From JBGPHT01 sp041484525 (lineage in GTDB: Bacteria; Acidobacteriota; Terriglobia; Bryobacterales; Bryobacteraceae): a DNA stretch of 5,948 nucleotides. Below are positions 1 through 5,900 of this stretch, one piece after another; the first letter of the stretch is position 1; the number at the start of each line of letters is the position of its first letter. The stretch lies in assembly GCA_041484525.1 (NCBI GenBank), contig JBGPHT010000265.1, forward strand, positions 1 to 5,948, in the 5' to 3' direction. The notes below the pieces were generated by a model. That model was not told the origin of the DNA. It was given only the letters and a program-made list of their open reading frames with translations, and ran no database searches. A program made the translations under genes and the position numbers.

Positions 1-276
1 CGGTTTTGACCGGCGCGCGGCTTGGCGGCATGCATCGTCACAAAAGGCAGCCCCCCGGCGCTTTCTTTCCGGCAACGACGCGCGGCAGTGCTGGCAGGTT
101 CCCGGCTGGCGAGCCTCTTTTCCATCGCGGCATTCCCGGCTGCACCAAACCCCCGGATCGTCCTTGCGAGTGAAGCGGACAGGGCCTATACCCTGGCCGC
201 AAGCATCACAAATCTCCGTGATGTAGCAGCCGTGCTTTTCGAGCAATGCGTATGCTTGCCGCGTCGTCAGTTTCAT
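1..276 (-). CDS. Double zinc-finger (two C4 modules) small protein, C-terminus cut by window edge
   Basis: 92 codons are visible, running off the left edge with no stop. The protein begins MKLTTRQAYALLEKHG and carries two similar cysteine modules: C23-x2-C26 with C45-x3-C49, then C61-x2-C64 with C79-x3-C83. This is the arrangement of two treble-clef or zinc-ribbon type C4 sites, each able to hold one zinc. An extra Cys lies at 17, and the visible end is Arg/Lys rich, which would suit nucleic-acid contact (inference). The ATG at 276 is chosen because the other nearby ATG, at 281, is followed by one codon and a stop; GGAG lies about 9 nt upstream. The start lies 1 nt beyond the TGA of the 24-codon ORF at 278-352, so translation may be coupled. 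From memory, similar short proteins are frequent in acidobacterial genomes and prophages. Their function is unknown to me; DNA or RNA binding is a guess from the fold. Confidence 0.82.
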   Translation of the reverse strand, partial: MKLTTRQAYALLEKHGCYITEICDACGQGIGPVRFTRKDDPGVWCSRECRDGKEARQPGTCQHCRASLPERKRRGAAFCDDACRQAARRSKP

Positions 277-327
277 TTCATGGCGCTCCAAGCGTGGGGC
301 GAATCCCGAGGATCGGCTGCGGACCGA
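261..327. repeat. Left copy of 67-bp imperfect direct repeat flanking the fibre-gene cassette
   Basis: This block matches 2857-2923 in the same orientation at 59 of 67 positions. Positions 261-290 are identical to 2857-2886, and all eight mismatches lie in 291-327. On the minus strand the block encodes the GPQPILGIRPTLGAP-stop end of the mini-ORF and the first five codons of the zinc-finger gene (MKLTT). Beyond both ends of the block the two loci diverge completely. Confidence 0.9.
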
Positions 328-352
328 CAGCCAAGCGAAGCAAGTTCCTCAT
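278..352 (-). pseudogene. 24-codon ORF: probable C-terminal remnant of a homologue of the large upstream protein
   Basis: The reading is MRNLLRLAV followed by GPQPILGIRPTLGAP and a TGA. The last 15 residues match 12 of 15 residues of the C-terminus of the large protein (GPQPVLGIRPAAGAP-stop at 2874). Four of the eight base differences in the shared block are synonymous in this frame, so both copies seem to have been kept as coding sequence before or after they separated. An ATG at 352 with CAGGA about 7 nt upstream could make it a genuine mini-ORF that couples translation from the 241-aa gene (stop at 376) to the zinc-finger gene (start at 276). I regard it as a recombination remnant that may still serve as a coupling leader. 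Too short for any functional claim. Confidence 0.5.
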
Positions 353-375
353 TTGTCCATCCTGTCCTTTGTGGG

Positions 376-1101
376 TCACTCAACGAGCGAGATTGCGCTC
401 GCACACCACGTAGTTGCGGAAAGCGTAGTCCAACTTGGTGATATAGCCGATGTGGTCGGGTTCATCGTCCACACAGTTGACCTGGATGGACTTCCAACGG
501 CGGAGAATGGGCCTGAGATAGCAGCGGGCTGGCCGGAATTATTCGCAGTGACGGCGATTATGATCCCAGACCCAGTTGGAGTGAGGCTGGGACCGACTTG
601 GTTCGTTGTAGAGCCCTGAGTGCTGACCGAGGCTTGAGTTGTAGCGAACGACGCCGCTCCCGCCGAGGTGATCGTAAGATCGTACAGCCAGAAGCCGGTG
701 AAGCCAGACGGTGACGTAGCGGTAACGGTGATGGTTGTGACGCCGGGGGAGACCACTCCATTTGTACGAAGGACCGCAGTGCCGCCAGATGCAGCATCCA
801 GCCCGCTAGTCGAGACCGTCCAGCCGTTACTTGCGGAATCGGTCGCTCCGGTGAGCGTCATCGCGCTGGATGGCATCAGTGAGGTCAAAACCAGCACATT
901 CCCGACGGTATTGATCCCGGTGAGCGCCATCGAGGCAGACGATGCTATGCCTAAATCGGTGATCGAGTTGATCTTGATGGATCGTCGGTTCCCAAGGACG
1001 GTACCGCCCTGTAACTTAGTGGTTCCGACCACCTTCGTGCTCTGTGAGAGCACCGGAAAGCCGAGTAACAACGCGAGGAAGACTGAGAGGAGTCTACTCA
1101 T
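376..1101 (-). CDS. Secreted beta-rich fibre/adhesin-like protein (241 aa)
   Basis: The protein starts with a clear Sec-type signal peptide (Arg3, hydrophobic core LLSVFLALLLGFPVL, likely cleavage near Ser19-Ser21). The rest is rich in Thr, Ser, Gly, Ala and Val with alternating polar and apolar residues, as in beta-sandwich or fibre proteins. Landmarks are MALTGINTVGNVLVLTSL (58-75), GVTTITVTATSPSGFTGFWL (120-139) and a terminal WCASAISL block (232-239). The pattern of a GNVL strand, a WTVS strand, a GFWLYD strand and a closing WxASAISL resembles a beta-sandwich family I remember from soil phage fibres and environmental bacterial surface proteins; this is recollection, not a search result. 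The ATG overlaps the stop of the 498-aa gene as ATGA, and AGG lies 5 nt upstream, so the pair is translationally coupled. Probable role: binding of a surface or receptor, as a partner of the 498-aa protein (inference). Confidence 0.8.
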   Translation of the reverse strand: MSRLLSVFLALLLGFPVLSQSTKVVGTTKLQGGTVLGNRRSIKINSITDLGIASSASMALTGINTVGNVLVLTSLMPSSAMTLTGATDSASNGWTVSTSGLDAASGGTAVLRTNGVVSPGVTTITVTATSPSGFTGFWLYDLTITSAGAASFATTQASVSTQGSTTNQVGPSLTPTGSGIIIAVTANNSGQPAAISGPFSAVGSPSRSTVWTMNPTTSAISPSWTTLSATTWCASAISLVE

Positions 1102-2594
1102 TGTACCTGGCAGTAGCTCCCATCTTGAATCGTGACCGTGCCGGCTCCCTGTGCGGCTGCCTGGAGAGTGACCGTGCCGGCGTTCACTCCATTGACGATT
1201 CCAAACTGGATTCGCACTGCTAGATTAGTTGTGGCGGTGACTGCCGTTCCAGCACTCAACGAAGTGCTGAAAGCCGTGGCCGCGGCGCTGTCTGCGTAGG
1301 TTGGCGTAGCGGTCAGTTGAAACTGTGCCGAATAAAGGACGTTGGTTGGCGAGGCAGGACCGGTGAACTGAATCTTTGGCCCCGATGTGCTTGCTGAACC
1401 TGAATAGATCAGGTAGCAACTGCCGACGTAATTCGTGCTTGCTTCTGCGGAGAATGCAATCGTCTGACCGGTTGAACCCTTTACGTCGGAGAATGTAGTG
1501 CTCGCGTTGGAGTACGCTGTCCCGGTCGTGATCGCGGTCTGCGGCATCTTGGCCCAGGTTCCAACTCCTGGAGATGCGTTGCTCGACAGCCATGCGGAGC
1601 CGCTGTTCGTGGGTGCAGTCCCAGGAACGTTCACCACGTACGACGTAACCGCCGCGGGGACCTCGAAGGTGACGGAAGTGGTACCGGCCGAGTTTGCCGC
1701 TCCCTGCTTCATCTGCAATCCGCCGGCAGGAGCGGCCGTGGTTGTGACTGTTACGAATGACCCCCCTGCAGTGTTCGTACAAGTGAGGGTATTCGCCGTC
1801 GTGACCCCTTCGTCGCAAAGAGTTGCCGTAAGCAGGCCGTGAGTCGCGTCAGTAGATTTCGGAAGGAAACCGGCCGCGATGACCGCCGCTTCAGATGCGG
1901 CCACGCTGTCCGCGTTGTTCGTCCACAGATGCGTGGCGTTGTTCGTCGTGTCGAGGCCGATGGTGCTGTTCACGTTAGTCGTGAATCCGGCCGCTTCCGG
2001 AATCTCTACGGTTCCCGAAGTGAAATCCTGCAAAAACGCTCCATAGACGTTAGATTGGTCAGTATATACGGTGGTTCCGAGCAAGACTCCTTTGGCTGGA
2101 ACTCCCACAACCTCGTCAGCGGCGCCATTACCCAAAACCACCGATCCTGCTGTAAGTGCTCCGGTATGGGTAACAGTTCCAGTCCCGCCGCCAGCGTTTC
2201 CTCCCTGTCCTTGCATCTGCCAGTTCGTTCCGTCAAATTCCAGTAGCGTGTCTTGCCCGGCGAGGAAGTCGTTCGCGGCTATCGCCGTACCACCGCCCTG
2301 CTTTTTAACCGGCGCGTCCAACGTGCTGTTCACGTTGAGCGTCATGGCTCCAGTGCTCGCCACGTCTGCTTGAAACATGATGATATCTCCGTCGGCAGGA
2401 TTAAATGACGGAGAAGTCGTACAGGTATAAGTAGTTCCCGATCCAGACGCCGCTGCGCAGGTAAGCGGCATGGAAAGACCATGAGCTGTTAGGCTGGAGG
2501 AGCCGCTGCTGCTAGGGAAATTTTGTCGTTGCCCGAACGCGCTTCCGCCCATCGCCAGCAAAGTGACGATAGAAAACAGCAGTTTAGTTTTCAT
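1098..2594 (-). CDS. Secreted phage tail-fibre-like repetitive protein (498 aa)
   Basis: Residues 1-21 form a signal peptide (Lys2 and Lys4, core LLFSIVTLLAMGGSAF, AxGQ-like cleavage near 19-22). A Ser/Gly linker (26-35) is followed by a globular-looking N-terminal region (40-130) with Cys46 and Cys58 and the ending LLEFDGTNWQMQGQGGNA, a phrase typical of phage fibre domains. A Gly/Thr-rich stretch (132-165, including GSVVLGNGAADEVV) follows, then VEIPEAAGFTTNVNSTIGLD (196-215). The C-terminal domain (about 355-498) includes YVGSCYLIYSG, GPKIQFTGPASPTN and the end GTVTIQDGSYCQVQ. Six cysteines (46, 58, 260, 272, 393, 495) could pair in an extracytoplasmic protein. The start at 2594 is supported by AAGGAA 4 nt upstream and by the signal peptide. 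Stop and next start overlap as ATGA. Composition is lower in GC than the large gene by eye. It fits a fibre or receptor-binding type protein; a host-surface adhesin encoded by a prophage is an alternative. Confidence 0.83.
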   Translation of the reverse strand: MKTKLLFSIVTLLAMGGSAFGQRQNFPSSSGSSSLTAHGLSMPLTCAAASGSGTTYTCTTSPSFNPADGDIIMFQADVASTGAMTLNVNSTLDAPVKKQGGGTAIAANDFLAGQDTLLEFDGTNWQMQGQGGNAGGGTGTVTHTGALTAGSVVLGNGAADEVVGVPAKGVLLGTTVYTDQSNVYGAFLQDFTSGTVEIPEAAGFTTNVNSTIGLDTTNNATHLWTNNADSVAASEAAVIAAGFLPKSTDATHGLLTATLCDEGVTTANTLTCTNTAGGSFVTVTTTAAPAGGLQMKQGAANSAGTTSVTFEVPAAVTSYVVNVPGTAPTNSGSAWLSSNASPGVGTWAKMPQTAITTGTAYSNASTTFSDVKGSTGQTIAFSAEASTNYVGSCYLIYSGSASTSGPKIQFTGPASPTNVLYSAQFQLTATPTYADSAAATAFSTSLSAGTAVTATTNLAVRIQFGIVNGVNAGTVTLQAAAQGAGTVTIQDGSYCQVQ

Positions 2595-2604
2595 GGATTT
2601 CCTT
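2595..2604 (-). promoter_or_regulatory. Ribosome binding site of the 498-aa gene at the cassette junction
   Basis: On the minus strand AAGGAAATCC directly precedes the ATG at 2594, placing AGGA 5 nt from the start. It fixes the start of the signal-peptide protein. It also marks the right boundary of sequence that belongs to that gene, because plus-strand coding character begins within a few bases of it. Confidence 0.7.
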
Positions 2605-2797
2605 GGTTAGCGGGGATACAGACGCTGACGCCGACTACGTGACGCCAACCAACGCAACGTTTCAGATCACGGCAGTGAATGCCATTACGTTCATCGCCCG
2701 GGCAGACATGTCTCCGACTGGCGGGCGATTCATTCGTTTCTTGATGAAGACCCTGACGAACGCGGTGGGCGTGGTAGCCAAGCTGACGCTGCAATGA
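2603..2797 (+). pseudogene. C-terminal fragment of an unrecognised protein on the opposite strand
   Basis: The plus-strand frame is open from 2588 to the TGA at 2795-2797 and reads like a real protein end: DTDADADYVTPTNATFQI, then AVNAITFIARADMSPTGGRF, then KTLTNAVGVVAKLTLQ-stop. Third positions favour G and C, and the residue mix is balanced, with hydrophobic and polar residues alternating as in a beta-rich domain. The minus-strand reading of the same DNA is rich in Cys, His and Arg, as shadow frames usually are. No believable start exists: the only start-like codon is TTG at 2603, beside the ribosome binding site of the divergent 498-aa gene. It therefore looks like the 3' end of a gene whose body is missing. 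The family is not identified; phage structural or decoration proteins often have such short beta-rich ends (inference). Confidence 0.5.
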
Positions 2798-2824
2798 GGA
2801 GGCTAAAGTAGCTAGAAATAGGTC

Positions 2825-2857
2825 ATGCCAGTACCAAAAGGAGAACGATACGAGCTG
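2825..2857 (+). pseudogene. Truncated 5' end of a small gene (MPVPKGERYEL...) on the opposite strand
   Basis: After the C-terminal fragment ending at 2797, an ATG at 2825 opens MPVPKGERYEL. Right after this the sequence enters the 67-bp repeat, which belongs to other genes on the minus strand. I remember small phage proteins starting with a similar MPVPKGERY-type phrase, which makes a real start plausible, but 11 codons are too few for certainty. The order (protein end, AGGAGG at 2798-2803, short gap, new ATG) is that of two adjacent genes in one operon, both cut. The AGGAGG is about 21 nt from the ATG, too far for an ideal ribosome site. Confidence 0.35.
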
Positions 2858-2923
2858 CGTCGTCAGTTTCATTTCATGGCGCTCCAGCCGCCGGACGAAT
2901 CCCAAGGACCGGTTGCGGACCGA
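2857..2923. repeat. Right copy of 67-bp imperfect direct repeat
   Basis: This copy matches 261-327, with the 30 bp at 2857-2886 identical. On the minus strand it encodes the end of the large protein (GPQPVLGIRPAAGAP-stop) and then MKLTT, the orphaned start of the zinc-finger gene. The leftmost base of the match falls within the sixth codon of that orphan start, exactly where the plus-strand fragment begins. Confidence 0.9.
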
Positions 2924-5900
2924 GCCGGGGCAGGCCCAACGTAGAAGCAGCCTTGTTGCGCCGCTCGAAGAGCATTTTGTTCAGGCCGTCCGCGTGGGTT
3001 AGCAGGTTCCCGCGGGCCTTCGCGATGGCTTGGAGGCGGGTCTGCTTTTCCGCATCGCTCAACTTGCCGCCCTCGACGGCTTCCTTGGCCTGGTCGATTC
3101 GATTCAGCATCTTGGTCATGCCGGCCAGGTCCCGATAGAAAAGCGCATACGTTGCGTTGTCCGGGTCCTTCAGGAATTGCCGCGCCTGCTCTGGGTCCGT
3201 CTTCGCAAGCTTCCCGACGCGCTGATAAACCCTCTCCGCTTCTGCCGTGTCACGGATCAGCCGCTTTTCTGCGTCGTCGCGATAGTTCGGGAAGCCCAGG
3301 TTTCCGCCGACGAACGAACGCAGGTCCACGTCCTCGTTGCTGTCCAGCATCCGGTCAAGCGCAGGCAGCGCGCGGCGAACGGCAAAGACGGCCTGCTTCT
3401 CCAGAGCCTTCGAAGGCAGAATCTTTCCGGGCGTCTCGTAATCCTGCTTCGAGACGATCTCCTTGCCGCTCAACAGGCTTTCCCGATTCGTGGCGAGCGC
3501 CACAAAGCCCGATAGGTCCGGGCGCATCAAGTTGAGCAGGCCACCCGCACCCGAAGTCACGCCGCGGGCAGCTTCGTCGAGTGCGCGTTGATTGCTCTCG
3601 CCGCGGACTTTGGCTTGCGCGTAATTCAGCGCAGGACGGAACAGATTCCGGGCCATCGACTCGCGCAGCAGCCCGGTACTGAAAGCACGGTCGCCAACAT
3701 GAATCGCCGAGATGTCGTTCTGGTCTTCGTCGCGGTTCTGTCCGAACGAATGCAAGGCGCGATTCGCCAGCATGACTACTAGGGCAGGCGGAACGGTTGT
3801 GCGGACGGGATGCTGCAGCACCCACCGAAGCGAAGCGAAATCCCACCCGGGGAACATCATGAACCGGCCAAGTAGCTTTTGCCGGTCGGTCCAGTTGGCA
3901 CGGCTGTACTCGCCCAAGGCATCGTTGACGCCTCGCGAGATTTGCGCGTCCGTCAGGTCAGGACGCTGCGAGCGCATCAGGTCGGCGACGTACAGGCGCG
4001 CGCGCTGGTCGATTCCGCCAAAACCACCGAAAGAGCCGGGCTCAAATAGCGCCTTGTGTCCGATCTGCGCCACGCCGCGCGCCCAGTTCGCCGGGTTCAG
4101 GTTCCCGCCGATGTATTCCTTGAGGTTCGAGACTTCGCCCGTCGAGATGGCGCCGTGCTTCGCGAGCATGTCGAACGTGGGATCGTTTAATCCCGAGAGG
4201 CCGCGCTCTCGCAGTTCTTTGCCCAGGCCGACTTTCAGCGCGTTTACCCAGGCTAGCGGGTTCGCGGCGCCGCCCGGACTCTGCTGTGTCACCCGGCGCA
4301 GGATGTTAAACACGTGCGGCACACCGAAGCCGAAGCCGAGAATCTGCTCTTGGAAGAATCGCCGCAGCGAGCTTGGCTCGCTCTCTTCCTTGCGCCCGTA
4401 ATCCGTCAACGCCTTTACGATCTCTTTCGGCCCGAGGTAGCGCCCCTCTGCCGGTGTGGGGAATTTCTCGCCCTGTGTCGGGTCGTAGTAGGAATATTCC
4501 TTGGTGCCTTTCACGCCCGCATCGCGCATTTCGCGTGCCACATCGGGCCGGAAGTACCGTTTTCCGCCGTATTCGATGGAGCGAGGATCTTCCGCGCCGT
4601 TGGGTAGGACCGTAGACTTCTCGAGAAATTCGTGCGCCACCTCATCGCGCAGCGCCTTGAGGTTCGTCGCCACAAACTTCGTCGCGAATGCCGGGCCAAA
4701 CTCGTGCAGCCCGTTCTGGTAGTGGTATTCCGCCGTCGCTTCGCGGCTCTTTGGATTCACGTTTTGCGGTCGGATGACGCGGTCGAACGGCGCCGACTCC
4801 GCGGGCTTCCCTTCCGCCGAGGGCTTGTTCACCCCGGCCACGTACTTGTCGTAGACGCGGCGCAGGTAATCCTGCTCGAGAGTTTCACCGCCCATCTTCT
4901 CCCGCGCTGCCGTCAATTCCTGTTCCAGCGGCTTGTACTTCCGTAACGCCTCTTGAATCGCCGGGTCGTTCTGCGCTTGCCGGTATTCCTGCGGATGGTT
5001 CGCGCGCAGGTTCGCGCGGCTGTCGGCGTCGGCCATCAGCGTGAATAGACGCTCTTGCGCGCGGCTGAGATCGCCGACGACGTTGTGAATCTCTTGCGCG
5101 GCTTTCGAGCGGAGATACTGCGGCGCGTTGTCGAGGAGATGCAGCCCCTCGGCGACGGCGGGATCAGCTTCGCGGGCCTTCTGGTATTTGTCGCCGATCT
5201 TTAGAACCTTGTCGATCAGCGGACGCGCTACGCGCTCATCCCATGCACGAGACAGCACACGCGCGCCTTCAATGAGCGCCTTCGGATTCGGGCCGGAAGC
5301 GAGCTCGCCGCCCTTCTTGCCGGCGTCTTCGTACTCATGTTCCGGCGTGCGCGTCGCCTGCTCGCGTGGCGCGAAGATTTCTTTTTGCGGGCTGGCTTCC
5401 GTGCCACGGAAGAGCGGAGACTCACGCTCCATCGTGCCAGCTTTGGCTTCGATGGACTCAGGCGGCCGGTTGACCTGTTCGGTCAGTTTCCGGCCTTGCT
5501 CCCGTCCTGCCGCCTCGCGCTGTTCGCGCACGGCACTTTCCATGCCGGGTAGCACGCCCTCTTCCCGTGCAGGTTGTTCGAGGGTCGCACGGTGCGCCTC
5601 GCGAATCTCGCCGGTTACGTCTCCACGATTCCCGCGCAGACCTGACTCAACGTTTCGCTCCGCCTCAAGACGGCGGCGGATTTCCGGTACTTGTTCGGCT
5701 GTGATGGGACGCCCGAGCTGGCGGCTCAGGTCTTCAACTTCTTGGGGATGGATAGGCTGCGAGGGTTCGAAATCAATGCCGCCGTGGGCTGCGGCTACTG
5801 GATGAGTGGACTCGCCGGGGGTTTCTTCGTTATAGCGACTTTCTGCGCGTGTTCCACCACCATGTCTAGAAGCTTCCTCAGCGCCGGCCTCTCCGCGGGC

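Larger units (their letters stand above)
2591..2872 (-). other. Chimeric 93-codon ORF: zinc-finger gene start joined to antisense sequence
   Basis: The frame begins MKLTT, identical to the first five codons of the zinc-finger gene at 276, then continues through the antisense of the plus-strand fragments (QLVSFSFWYWHDLFLATL and so on). It starts 1 nt after the TGA of the large gene and ends in an ATGA overlap with the 498-aa gene. The product has shadow-frame composition (Cys, His, Arg rich) and no cysteine pairs like those of the real zinc-finger protein, so I do not think it is a functional protein. An open frame here could nonetheless carry ribosomes from the large gene to the 498-aa start. 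Alternative: simple chance in GC-rich antisense DNA. Confidence 0.35.

Noticed and set aside
22..441. 139-codon plus-strand ORF over the zinc-finger gene
   Set aside because: The minus strand shows eight regularly spaced cysteines in two modules and a coupled start; the plus reading has no recognisable feature.
1225..1818. 197-codon alternative minus-strand frame inside the 498-aa gene
   Set aside because: Its Arg/His-rich composition is that of a frame-shifted reading; the main frame has a signal peptide, a ribosome site and fibre-like motifs.
376..2594. Diversity-generating retroelement acting on the fibre-like genes
   Set aside because: No reverse transcriptase or template repeat is present in the window, and the only repeat pair shows no adenine-specific substitution pattern and lies outside the C-terminus of either fibre gene.
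2800..2850. Possible promoter in the AT-richer stretch of the junction
   Set aside because: TTGGTA and TATTTC-like hexamers can be picked out on the minus strand, but the match and spacing are too weak to support a call.
261..2923. Insertion sequence or transposon flanked by target duplications
   Set aside because: No transposase and no terminal inverted repeats are seen, and 67 bp with 8 mismatches covering meaningful gene ends is unlike a target-site duplication.
3030..4401. Several overlapping plus-strand ORFs of 97 to 229 codons
   Set aside because: All are antisense to the large protein, lack ribosome sites and plausible protein composition, and overlap one another in different frames.
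5128..5805. Long plus-strand ORF of 225 codons opposite the large gene
   Set aside because: It is rich in Ser, Arg, Pro and Cys with no domain-like pattern and lies fully antisense to a continuous, well-behaved reading frame, so it is a GC-driven shadow.
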